This document shows positions 53,536-64,000 of a stretch of 64,000 nucleotides of DNA, one piece after another. The notes under the pieces were generated by a model. That model did no database searches. It was not told the origin of the DNA and saw only the letters and a program-made list of their open reading frames with translations. This stretch comes from Aphidius gifuensis (Eukaryota > Arthropoda > Insecta > Hymenoptera > Braconidae). Position numbers and translations under genes: made by a program. Location of the stretch: NCBI RefSeq assembly GCF_014905175.1, contig NC_057790.1, forward strand, positions 4,464,001-4,528,000, given 5' to 3'. How positions within the stretch are numbered: position 1 is the first letter of the stretch; every line of letters starts with the position of its first letter.

Positions 53536-53616
53536 CAAGTGAAAAAACAACACTGCTCACAGTTGGACGCAAAAATATTGCTCCAAATTAATTGTCATAC
53601 TTGATAACAATTAATT

Positions 53617-53860
53617 ATCGTGACAATTATAAAGTTATAATAAAAATGTAGTGGTTTTCGCGACGAATCGATTGATTAAATTATTATCGGGAATTAATAG
53701 ATTTTTTTTACGAAAATAATTGTTTAAAAATATTTTATTGTGTTGCCTCAATCAATCTTGCTGTCAACTTTTTTATTATTTATTTGTAAGAAATAGATTT
53801 AACATTCAATTTAATTATTATGAAAATAATATGCTTCAGGACAGTAGTATCTTTGTTGCA
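53617..53860 (+). repeat. Tandem duplication at the 53 kb locus, copy 2
   Basis: Second copy of the preceding unit, diverged, with substitutions and indels spread along it. It ends near ATATGCTTCAG and leads into exon-like unit C at 53892. Both copies have the same orientation. Confidence 0.6.
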
Positions 53861-53891
53861 GTATTAATATAATTTTTGTTTTTTGTTTCAG

Positions 53892-54020
53892 GTATTTGGT
53901 TGTCATGTTTATGCACGAGTAATGGATATGTGTTGTGTAGATCCAAGGATTCAGTTGTTGACTTAGTCCAGTCAATTTACCAAGTGGTTCATTTGGTCAT
54001 CTCATATAGAATGCTATTTT
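53892..54020 (+). ncRNA. Exon-like unit C
   Basis: TTTTTTGTTTCAG precedes the unit and TTTT|GTGAGTAATCATGAT follows it. Unit D, about 200 bases on, is a tandem copy: both share AAGGATTCAGT, ACCAAGTGGTTCA, GTCATCTCA and the donor flank AGTAATCATGAT. The 129-base unit contains stops and is taken as non-coding. Confidence 0.45.
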
Positions 54021-54087
54021 GTGAGTAATCATGATGATAATATTAATAATAATATTTTTCTTTTATTAATAATTTTTTAATTTTTAG

Positions 54088-54225
54088 AAACGTGAAAATA
54101 AAAGGTTCCATAATTTCTTTATTGCTAATGGAGCATGTACAAGCAATGAATTTGGTGTGCAAATGCAAGGATTCAGTATCACTTGATTGACCAAGTGGTT
54201 CAAATGTCATCTCAACTTGTGTTTG
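54088..54225 (+). ncRNA. Exon-like unit D, tandem copy of C
   Basis: Acceptor TTTAATTTTTAG, donor GTTTG|GTAAGTAATC; 138 bases. C and D are separated by a 67-base spacer, the size of a minimal insect intron, so C-intron-D is a plausible spliced pair. The blocks GATTCA, GACCAA and CATC..AACT occur in the same order as in unit A, linking the local pair to the distant units A and B. Confidence 0.45.
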
Positions 54226-54229
54226 GTAA

Positions 54230-55880
54230 GTAATCATGATAAAAATCTACCAATAATAACAAACAATTGATAATTTTTTATTTTAAAACTTTGAGTGTTA
54301 ATATTAATGCAAGTTTTGTTTTTTTTTTTTTCATTAAATTTGTTTTAAACGTGAAATTTTATTCTTTACTTTACGACGATTACAATTAAGATAATATTTT
54401 ATTTCCAACATTTTAATCTTGACCAAGTGTCTAGGAAAATTATTTTTCTTCTCTAAAAATTATTACTAAAAATTTAAAATATTGACTCGTTGTGAATTTA
54501 TGCAAATTGTATTGAATGTGTGAGTTTATTTGCTTGCAAAGATTTCAATGTAGGCATTATACTTGACTGAGTCGATTAAATTGTTTTCATTTAACGAGAG
54601 AGGATTTCAGAAATACTCGAGTCGATAATTAATAGTCAGATTAATCGCTCGATAGAACATTCCATGAGAAATTGTTAAATACATATACACACACACACAT
54701 ATTTATATAGATACATTAGCTTACAGGTTCTTTTAGTTCTTGGTGTTTTTTATTTTTCAAATTCTATGATAATTTTTTGTAAATAAATTATTATTTTTAT
54801 TATGTGCGTTTAATTTTTCTCGTGCTCAATGTCATAAAAATGTAGAAGGGTGGTTGTTTGACTATCAATGAATCTGCATGGTTTTGCGTTAAAAAACATA
54901 TACGCGCTTGTCTGGTGCCAGCACATATCCAATGCGTTATGTGGCCAGCGGCGTTAATAACTCGCATGTTTTACTGTCTCAACTATGCCAACTTGAAGTG
55001 ATATTTATTTATTTATTTTTTTATTTCTATTCAATGATAAAGATATACATGAATGCTTTAGCAAACATGTAAGGTCAAGATGAAAAGTATTTATTTAAAA
55101 AATAAAAAATTAAATATATATTTGGCTATTATAAAAATCATTGAATATGAAACTTGTTTTAAAGAAATTCTTTTTTTTGTCAATCTGTGAATGATGATGT
55201 GGATTTTCTTGAAAATATATAAACATATAAATAAATAAAATAGTTACGACTATTTCTTATCTTGAAAAAATAGAGGGAATATATAATTGTGAATGAGTCC
55301 GATGACATATGTTGCATTCAAACAAGTAAAGTACCTCAAAAAAATAGGTGTTTTATTGTCTCGTCGGTTTTACTTGGGAAAAAAAAAAAAATAACGTATT
55401 TGTTTATCTTAAATTTTTTTTAAACATTAAATAATATAATGTATGTATAAGGTAAATGCGTTGGCGTGACATCATTCTTGACTCTGTTCAAATTTTATAA
55501 CCACCCTCTTGATTGAACCAACACATGTGCTTAAAGCAAAGAGATATCAAACACAAGAGAAAGGCCCCGCCTTGACAACTAGACAATGTAATGCGGCTGT
55601 CTTTGATCAAGTTTGTCACTCGAATCATTTTGTAATGTGTTATTTAAATACTGCGCACCTATACAAATACGCATCAACTCATTATTTAAGCCGATAAAAA
55701 AACAAATCAATTTTTTATTAAATCAATCAATTGTGCTGTATGAAATTTTTTCATGACACAATAACATCATATTATTTATCAAAAGAAATTTTCATTCTCA
55801 ACACTGGATATATATACTGACATAAATTATCACGTGCTTCGATTCAATATCAAAAGAGAGCCAGTAGCAGAGAGCTCGTT
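54230..55880. other. Non-coding stretch between unit D and the 55.9 kb candidate exon
   Basis: A/T-rich with a GACCAAGTG remnant near 54421, possibly a decayed third copy of the C/D unit. A slightly balanced segment is at 54890-55000 and another at 55500-55690. No gene was identified. Confidence 0.5.
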
Positions 55881-55884
55881 ATAC

Positions 55885-55938
55885 CTGCACTGTGCGTGAA
55901 CAGCATTCGAATTGCTCGAGGGAGGCGTCAACAACTTG
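55885..55938 (-). other. Candidate minus-strand exon (54 bases), possibly ephrin 5' leader
   Basis: On the minus strand a long T/A-rich pyrimidine tract ends in TTTATTTTATTCAG, one of the best minus-strand acceptors seen. The 54-base GC-balanced exon follows, then GTGCAG|GTATAACG as a moderate donor. Two frames are open; neither peptide is recognised. Its position, between the 60.1 kb ratchet site and the long stretch with two more ratchet sites before the 7.2 kb ephrin exon, suits a 5' leader exon. If joined to the ephrin exon, the intron would be 48.6 kb. Confidence 0.33.
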
Positions 55939-56160
55939 CTGAATAAAATAAATAATAAAAATAATATTAATATGAATGAAAAAAAGAAAATAAAATAATA
56001 ATAAATAAATAAAAATAATTTTATTAACCACATCGGTTATATTATAGTATGTGTGGTAGATATAACTGAGTACGTATATATACGTTGACGTTATTACGAA
56101 GAATATAATTAATTGGGTGACATGTTGTGCGTCTCTCAGTGCGGCGGTCGTTCGTTACTT

Positions 56161-56297
56161 ACATTCATGGTCGTTGTTATAAATAACGTCTATTTCTTTC
56201 CACGTATTTTGCATATTAATTTCTTGTAATGAAGCCGATTATCCTAATGGCCATCGAATGTGCGGTCTCTCATGTGGGCGATAAATTTATCGACACT
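56161..56297 (-). promoter_or_regulatory. Candidate promoter and first exon, minus strand
   Basis: A balanced segment on the minus strand starts with CATCAGTGTCG, containing the arthropod initiator TCAGT with A+1 at 56297. It ends 137 bases later at a strong donor CATGAAT|GTAAGTAACG. No pyrimidine-rich acceptor precedes it, as expected of a first exon. The next candidate exon is 222 bases downstream. A GATAAATTTATC palindrome lies just after the initiator. Inference from motifs only. Confidence 0.22.
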
Positions 56298-56299
56298 GA

Positions 56300-59200
56300 T
56301 GAATGTCCGTTTTCATTATTCGCGTAATAGATATCAAATTTATTTTTTATATTTATTATTTTTTATTATTTTCTGAAATTAAAAAATAATTTTATTATTA
56401 TTATTTTTTTTTTAATCGTTAGATTCATGTATATACGTGAAAAGAATATTTGTTTGTTTCAAAGTGTGGTGCTTAGTTAACGTATTCATAAAGCTTCAAA
56501 TGGTTATATTTAACAGCCTTGTGAGGCATCAACATATCAAGGTGAAGTACGTGAATTTTTTATATTTTTTTTGTTTTGTTTTAAATAAACCGAGCCAGTG
56601 TAAATCATCGGGTCCACACCACCCATAGGGCCACTGATCTCGGGCCCATTTGTAGGGAAATTAGACACGCGTTCGCCGCCTCTGTCTCTTGCCACTAATT
56701 TATGTAATTATATTCCGTGGTATCCACCTACCAAGAGATTTTCGTTAGCCTCAGGCTGAAAATTCATTCAAATGCTAGTGTATGAAAGACACGAAAAAAA
56801 AAAAAAAATCATTAGGATTAAATTAATAGATTTAAAACAAAAAATAATCATCGCCATAATAATATAGACTTTTTTTTTCTTTGATAAAAAATTATAATTT
56901 AAAACAAATAATTTTTGATGATTTTACAAATTTATTTGTTGATTTTATAAAACCAATAATTTTTTTTTTGTTTTTTTTTTTATTTGTTTTGTGGTACGTT
57001 TGTACCATTACAATCATTGACCGAGTTTTTTGATAATAATTGAGAGTGAACAATACTAATTATACAGCGTATGATTTTACATCGTTATAAATTCTATACG
57101 CATTGAGATTTTCAGTACTACAATAACTCAGTGTTAATGATGTTTTCACAATTATTATTTTATCAATTTTTCATTTTTTTTTTTTTTATTGATTTTTCAT
57201 TTATGTCTATCAATTATTTTACAAGATAAATTATTTAATTGGTACTGGTGTGTCTGTGGTGTATAAATATTATTATGAAAATATTGTTAAAGTTAAAATG
57301 AAAAATTGATATGAGGGTAGTTTGTGTTTGATACGAGGAAAAACAAATAGACATGTGTTCATGAATGACAGAAACGATGAACGGTACTTTAGCCGCAAGA
57401 ATATCGAGATCAAAAGTCAATAGTCAATATATTTTTTGAGTTTGAATATGTGTGTTGTATGTTTGTATAGACTATCTGTAAATGGAACTTCAGAGTATCA
57501 CGATCGATGCCGATAAAACCGATTGTAACTCAATGATTGTTCGATCACTACCACCCTATTTATTCATTCATTCATTTGTTGCGCGTTGTAATAATATTTT
57601 TTTCGTTTATTCTTTCTTTACATCGATGACTCTCAAAAATGATGTTCAAAAAAAATAAAATAAATTAAATACAAATAATAATAGGAATAATAAAAAATAT
57701 ATCTATGCATGTCTATATAATATAAAAGTTGATTTGAAATTCCATGAATTGATTGATGATTACAATTTTGAAATGATTATGTTTTTTTTTTTTTGTTAAT
57801 TTTTTTTTTATCTGTTAATTTAATTTTTTGTCAATCACTCGAGACTCGTTTCATAAAAATTCTTGCACGAGTTTAAGACATAGCGGAATACTCAAGTACA
57901 TTTAGCTTTTTCTCATGGCAAATAAACTCTCGTAATTTGTTTCGTTTTTATTATTTAACCTTTTTTTTTTCTTTTTTTTTTTTATTTTCGCTTTTTGTTT
58001 TATGTATCTGTAAATTTTTATTTTGTTTTTTGACATCAAGTTGAGTAGTAAACACTGATCCTCACGAAAAAGTGGTTCAGTGAGTATATCGCCCAGAGGC
58101 CACCACATTTCAGTTCACTCATACACATTTATTTTATTTTTTTATTTATTTTTTTAAATGTCAATTCGCACATCCTATTCACATGTCCAAGCATGTCTTA
58201 AAAATGTTTTTCCAATCTCTAGGTATATCTTTTTATAACATGCAGTATTTTATTTTTTCAATTCAGTTCAATACATGTTTATGTATTTATTTATTTATTT
58301 ATTTATATTACTTTTTTTTTTATATTGGTTAACAAAACTTTCTTTTCTTGCTTCATCACTTATTTCTTCGACACGTGGCAAAAGGGCCATTTACTTTTCC
58401 ACTTCAATTCATCGAATGATGATTGATTTGCCACACAAAAAAATATATTTAATATATGCATATTCAAGCCAAAAAAAAAAAAAAATGGAATATCAAGTAT
58501 ACACAAAGATGGAAAAAATATTTTATAAACCAACAAACAAATGATAAGTAATTTTTTTTTTTTCATAAAAACATAAAACTAAAGAAAAAAAAAATAAAAC
58601 AATGGATATATGAATGGATAAGTATGATGTGTGTATAGAAAGGTGAGAGAAATTTTTTTTTTTTTTTAAATAAAAGCAATGTACAAGTTTATATTCGAGG
58701 TCACTTGGTGTTGAGCGTGTGAGTGATCCATTGTGGTCTAGGACAATGCTTGTCGGTCAAGTTTTTCAATGGCAAGTTGAGGTGTTATGCGTTAGCTGCT
58801 GTTATTCGGACAAGAGAGCATTCAAGCCGTCTTCTTGGCAATAATATAATAATCCCTGGTTTGTTTGAATTTTTATTTTTATTAAATTATGGTTTGCAAA
58901 CCAAAACTACCTTATGAAATATGTCTACTTTTATACTATACTACTGTACAAGAACTCCCATCAAAGTACAGTCAGTATATTTTTATTTTTTTTTCATTTT
59001 CTCTTTTTTTATTTATTGATAAAAAGAGAAATCATTTTAATAATAAAAAAAAAATATAGAAAAAATAATTTTTTCAATGGTTTAAAACCATCGGGATATA
59101 AGAGAAAAAAATAACTTTGACTTTGCCAAGTCTTAAATCACAACTTGAAAATAACTTATACGATAGATGTTGCCATAAGAATATGTGGGACGTTTTAACA

Positions 59201-60045
59201 ATGTTTTTTTTATTTTTTATTTATTTTTTTTCGTGAAGCAGTTTACGCACGTGTGATTCAGTTCGACACGCACATGTATTGGTAAATAATGTTTGTATGT
59301 AAATAAAAATATATATGAGCATGCGGAGATACATAGTGTCAGTGGCCAGTGCTAAGGCCAGTTTGCCCAACTCTCGTTTGACCTTAAGTCTGCTCATTTT
59401 CTTTAACTTGTTTATTGAAAAAAAAAAACTGATAATTTTTTTCATCAGTTTTCTCGTTTTTCTCACCGTTTTTATTTTTATTTAAGCTTTCACCAGTTGG
59501 ATGACACTGGAGCGTGTTCACTCAACATATATTTTCTATAATATATTTGCAATATCCCACAAAAATTTATATTTTCTCAAAAACTTATATACATATTTAT
59601 AAGTAAAATGTGCTTTTTAAATTGTTGCCATATAGATGGACACGACAAATTGTTTTTAAATTTTTTTTTTTATTAATGCACACCGCTGTGCAACGACAAG
59701 TACAAAGTGTACCGATGGTCCTTGAATAATCGTTATCGATTAACGTACCTGTGTCGATCGTAAGCTCTCATACACATCCGTAAAGATATATAAAAAATAA
59801 ATAAAATATTAATAATAATAAAATAAATATATATATAAATATGAGAATGAAATGTTTTTTTTTAAAAAAAAAAAAAAAATATTAGTTTAAAAAATATTGG
59901 CGGCATGTCGTGATACACAACGCAGGACAATCCACATGTACGTATTACCCCCGCTGGCATACACGATATGCGAATAGCATTATTGCAAATATTAAACATC
60001 AAATGTATTAAAAACATTTGACCAAGTGGAAATGGCAATGAGTAT
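56300..60045. other. Non-coding stretch, A/T-rich
   Basis: Balanced islands are at 56590-56760 and 58690-58830 and a TTTA microsatellite at 58278-58305. A TTGACCAAGTGG block at 60018-60029 matches one in unit D at 54187-54198. No coding exon of the transporter or ephrin was found here. Confidence 0.5.
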
Positions 60046-60049
60046 TTAC

Positions 60050-60152
60050 CTGTATTATCTACTCGCATCAATATTCCCATAAGCAAATATACTCACAATC
60101 AAAAGAATTTCTTCAAGTATTTCATTGGACTTACCTGAAACATAAAAAACAA
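60050..60152 (-). other. Recursive splice (ratchet) site with a possible associated exon, 60.1 kb
   Basis: On the minus strand TTGTTTTTTATGTTTCAG joins directly to GTAAGTCC at 60134/60135, a zero-length exon. Downstream are two further donors: ATT|GTGAGTATA, which would make a 38-base exon (60134-60097), and ACAG|GTAAATACT, which would make an 85-base exon (60134-60050). A ratchet acceptor followed by a second donor is the arrangement described for recursive-splicing exons. Which gene it serves is unclear: it lies between the transporter exon and the candidate ephrin leader exons. Confidence 0.58.
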
Positions 60153-60154
60153 TA

Positions 60155-61740
60155 ATTTTAAATACAATGAATAAATAATACGACGGAGAATCATGTTATC
60201 TCTTGGTAATATAGTTGATATGTGCTATATCAAACATAAAAAATATCATAAAAAAAATATATATAATTCTCGCATCTTTGGTTAATACAAAAACTATGTA
60301 TATCCACACGTTAACCAGACACATCCGACATTAATACATAGATATACATATATTTACACTGTACTCTTCGTAGTCAAGTGATATCAACATGATAAATATA
60401 TACACGCATAAACAAACATATATATATATATTTAATGTTTCAAGTATAAAATTATAAATACATGTATGTGTGTGTGTGCATACATCCTCTAAATGAAATT
60501 TTTAATTTACCAACATCTTGAACGTGATTTTTTTTGTTTTTTTATATATGATTTTCTTTGCGGTATAAACTAAGATAACTGTGGCATTTTAAGGTGTGAC
60601 TTTATTGCCAAAAAATATATATACCTTGCTGTGAATTAATAAACAAACTATATACTTAATTAAGAAAAAGAAAAAAAAAATAGTATTTATACGTTAAAAA
60701 AATAGATACAACGGGGGATAACGTTTGAAAAAAAAAAAAATCAGGTCTTTCAGGGTAGTCATAAGAAATTTCTTGTGGTACACATGGATATTGCATCGTG
60801 TGGGGTTTTTTTAACCTGTGTGTGAATTCAGTCAGACGGATAAGAAAATAAAAAATAAAAAAGGGTGGCAAAGAAAAAGAGCAGTTAAGGGGGGAAAGGG
60901 GGGCTAAAAGTAGTTAAGTGGGTATCCAAGAGATAAGCAACTGACTGGCATAACAACTCGATAAACTTACGTGTTTATTGGTTCGTTCGTTATTATTATT
61001 TTTTTTTTTTTACTTTGTCTATAACTGACCACGACCTTCTGTCTCGTTTTCCTTATTTTACATTGTTTCTTAACCCCAAATTTATGAGTTAACCTTGAAA
61101 TTTGTTTCTCTCAGGCTTGCAAAGTAAAAAGGATAAATAAAAATAATGATTTTTCTTTTTAATATTTATAAATATACTGCAGATATATATACTTCCGCGT
61201 TGTAGTAGTTGGGTAGAAAAAAAAAAACAACAACAACATATATATAGGTTAAAGTGAACTCGAATTTATTCAAGATATAGTGGGACTTTGATTGGATTTG
61301 CTATGGCTTGTCGGCTATAGTCTGACGCCCACTTGGACCAACGTGTATCAGCATAAACACATGTACCTATATATACACTTAGTACCAAACTGTGTGACTA
61401 TTGTGAACATTTTATATTTCTTAGGTAGACAAGAAAAGAGTATAACTGTCAAAAGAACAAAATATAATATAAAGAGAATAAAATGAAGAAACAGAATGAA
61501 AAAAATAAAAAAATAATTCAAACAGTTCAAAAGCACTCGGTCGTAAATTCTTATCATAAGGTCTTTAAAAAAAATATATAGAAAGTAAAAAATAAAACGT
61601 CGCTTTTCACGCTTATCTTTATATTTTTCTCAAAGGTATGTTACTTAGCCAACCTCTCAAGATTAAACTCAACGATTCAGAGAATTTTTTGTTTTGTTTA
61701 GATTTAAAGAAAAATTTTTTCATATTTAAACATTATTTTT
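60155..61740. other. Non-coding stretch left of the assembly gap
   Basis: Mostly A/T-rich. A minus-strand donor-like CAC|GTAAGTTTATCG at 60968 could end a first exon, but nothing else supports it. A purine-rich GGGGAAAGGGGGG patch is near 60890-60903. No continuation of the transporter reading frame was found. Confidence 0.45.
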
Positions 61741-61840
61741 NNNNNNNNNNNNNNNNNNNNNNNNNNNNNNNNNNNNNNNNNNNNNNNNNNNNNNNNNNNN
61801 NNNNNNNNNNNNNNNNNNNNNNNNNNNNNNNNNNNNNNNN
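61741..61840. other. Assembly gap (100 N)
   Basis: Exactly 100 N, the usual placeholder for a gap of unknown length. It interrupts the transporter gene after its first membrane segment. Confidence 0.98.
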
Positions 61841-62923
61841 TGATACATGATATTTGTTTATTGTTGGTATCATTAAAACTCCAAATCCTAATTGTAAACC
61901 ATGACAAAGTAATTGTACAATAATTGCAACAATTAAAACAACATATCCCCAGTTGCCTTCTGGATAATAATGTCGTTTAAGTGTAACTTTTTTTCTTGCA
62001 TTTGTTGCTGTAAATGATTCTTCAGTATCTTGTTCAATTAAATCTTCAAATTCTGCTTCAGATCTTAATCCTCCCTCTAGTATTAATTGTTCAGAAAATC
62101 TTCTTCTCATAATTTTTGGTGTTATTTGACAAATACTATCTTTTCTTAAACTTTTAATACTTGTTTCTGAATCTCGACGTATTAAATTAATATTTTCTTC
62201 ATTTATTTTCGTATTATTATTTTTTAAAATTGACATATTTGAAATGTTAGTCATTTGAGCTTTATTATTTTCATGATAATTATCAAACTTTATAAATGAT
62301 TGATCAGATAATCTACGTTGTCGATTTTGATTATATCTTGAGTATGTTTGATCAGAATTTCTACGTTTATCAATTTTATTATAATTATTATTGTTGTTTG
62401 AATTATTGTATGACAAATTATCTAATGTTTCAGCAGAATGTACATTTGAAGATGGAGCAAGAATACTTTGATATGTTGATATGGAATATCCTGAATCATT
62501 ACGTTTTATAGATAAGCTGGATGATGAAAATTTTGTCAAATTTAATGCATCATTTTTATCTGTTGAATTTTTTCTTTCATCATTATTGGTAAAATGTTTA
62601 TCCCTAGAATATGGAAAATAAATTTCTGATAATTCTGCATCATGAATTGATGATGATGATCTACTTAATGAAGATGGTGTTCTAGTTAAACTACGACAGT
62701 CTTTTTTTGATGATGAAGAACACTCCGATGATAATTCAAATTCATTGTTCATTAAATTTTTTGTTAATTTTTTTTTTTGCACGTTCCATTTGAAATCAAC
62801 ACTTTTTCGTCGTACTATTTCACATGGCTCAAGGTATATATTATTTTTTTCTACTGCAGCAATGTATGAATTACGTCTTTTGTGTCCCTTAGGACATGAG
62901 TTTGGTGTCGTCTCGATTTTCAT
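61841..62923 (-). CDS. Monocarboxylate transporter-like protein (SLC16, MFS), N-terminal exon, truncated at gap
   Basis: MCT-type transporters of the major facilitator superfamily carry lactate, pyruvate and related acids across the plasma membrane. The minus-strand frame runs 361 codons from ATG at 62923, with an in-frame stop 16 codons upstream, until the gap. Residues 1-318 are a polar, Ser/Asn-rich, probably disordered cytoplasmic tail. YYPEGNWGYVV at 319-329 matches the MCT signature [DE]-G-[GSN]-W-G-[WY] that precedes TM1, followed by TM1 at about 326-349 ending LQLGFGVLMIPT. The remaining eleven membrane helices are absent from the window. A GTATCA at the very edge of the gap could be the donor. 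The tail holds eight basic-basic-x-Ser sites (S19, S41, S120, S190, S206, S252, S263, S277). The long tail resembles insect orphan MCTs rather than the short-tailed vertebrate MCT1-4. Codons end mostly in A or T. Confidence 0.83.
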
Positions 62924-64000
62924 CTTCTGACTATACTTGACTCGTACTTGAATAACAAAACTTTTTTTTTATCTAGTCAGCTGTCACATACCAAAGACTT
63001 TTCTTCAGTTTGGTTAAAGAAAAAATAAATAAAATGAAAATGTATCAAAAGAAGAAGAAAATAAAAAAAACTACCACAAAAGATAAAAATTTGCAAAGAA
63101 AAAACTTGTAGTCACACAAAACTTGATAATAAACTTTTTTCAATAAATTTAAATATTTTTTTTTTTTATTTTTTTGAATTAGACTAATATTATTTCACAC
63201 GTAAAAATTACAAATAACAAGTGTTAAGTATTTTTATTAATTAAATTGTAAAGAAATGATTTTTTTTTTTTTTTTATTTTCCAGGATTATTTTTAATCCT
63301 ATCCACGGTTTGTTTAATACTGAAGAAAATAATGGAGGTAATTCAATATGTTCAATTGAACAATGAAAGTCATAACATTAAATTGTATTACGAATATGTT
63401 GATTATTATATATTCTGTACATGAAATAATTTGTTGTACGTGTGGCACTATTAAACGACAAGAAATTTCTAACTAAATCGAAAGTACTTGGTATTTAGTA
63501 TACTACCAACGTTTTTATACGATTTCATTTAAACTATTTATTTAGATTATTTGCATCATTGTAGCATCAAGAAATTTGTTGCATTTGTTTCAAACAACAA
63601 CAACAACAATATTATTTTTATATTTTTTTGTTTTATTTTACAAAAAGTTATCTATCTAAAATTAATGATGAAAAATACCTAAAATAATAAATTTAATATT
63701 CTAAACATTTAATAAATTAATAAACATTATTATTTATTTATTTATATATTAATTTATCAAATTAGCAATAAATTATTATCATAAATTATTTTTTCATTGT
63801 TATAGAAACTTTTTTATAGCAAACAATAAAAAAAAAAAAAAACTTTTTTTAAAAATTTTTATTTTCATTTACGTGAAATATTTTTTATGATTCAAGTTTT
63901 GTTTTTGTTATTGTGTTTTATATATAAATTCGATAGTGTATAGGTGTGAGAAATTCTACAAAGGTTTTTTTTTTTCCTCAGTAGATGATGTATTACAAAT
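62924..64000 (-). other. Upstream region of the transporter
   Basis: Minus-strand 5' side of the transporter: leader, upstream intron or promoter. An AG-ending TATGTGACAG lies about 65 bases before the ATG and could be an acceptor. On the plus strand TTTTATTTTCCAG at 63284 and GAG|GTAATT at 63338 bracket a 53-base open stretch, judged a chance pair. Otherwise A/T-rich; an AAC trinucleotide run is near 63595-63608. Confidence 0.45.

Noticed and set aside
58360..58566. Minus-strand frame near the transporter considered as an MFS exon
   Set aside because: Hydrophobicity comes from poly-T/poly-A translation; no MFS motif.
63285..63337. 53-base plus-strand stretch between TTTTCCAG and GTAATT
   Set aside because: Weak donor, low-complexity peptide, no neighbouring exon on that strand.
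1..64000. Search for bacterial-type systems, CRISPR arrays, transposases, retroelement domains or viral insertions
   Set aside because: None seen: no direct-repeat arrays, no recognisable transposase or reverse-transcriptase motifs in the frames inspected.

Overview
The window is eukaryotic and very AT-rich, full of long poly-A/poly-T tracts, TA runs and short microsatellites. Genes are split into small exons by introns. The two recognisable protein exons, an ephrin N-terminus and the N-terminus of an SLC16-type monocarboxylate transporter, point to an arthropod, most likely an insect. An AT-rich parasitoid wasp would fit, but nothing here fixes the species. Almost all open reading frames of 60-160 codons are poly-Phe, poly-Lys, Ile or Tyr translations of low-complexity DNA and are not treated as genes.

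Layout, minus strand. The transporter's first coding exon (62923 down to 61841) runs into a 100-base assembly gap (61741-61840). At 7273-7155 lies a short exon encoding a signal peptide followed by the start of the ephrin receptor-binding domain, ending in a strong donor; the remaining ephrin exons are not in the window, so bases 1-7154 are ephrin intron. Three zero-length 'ratchet' (recursive splice) sites sit on the minus strand at 60134/60135, 32556/32557 and 23101/23102. They imply one or more minus-strand transcripts with introns of tens of kilobases, most simply the 5' leader of ephrin reaching the 7.2 kb exon. A candidate 5' leader exon at 55885-55938 and a candidate promoter/first exon at 56161-56297 fit that model.

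Layout, plus strand. Inside this minus-strand territory are related exon-like units (21377-21453, 44007-44087, 53892-54020, 54088-54225), each with a canonical acceptor and donor and sharing short blocks of sequence. They suggest an antisense, apparently non-coding, multi-exon RNA or a dispersed exon-like repeat family. The 53.1-54.2 kb locus is built from two tandem duplications and carries CTCF-like, YY1/PHO-like and GAGA motifs.

The rest (about 60 kb) is intronic or intergenic sequence in which islands of balanced base composition, probably regulatory or otherwise constrained, stand out of the A/T background. No tRNA, rRNA, CRISPR array or recognisable transposon was found.
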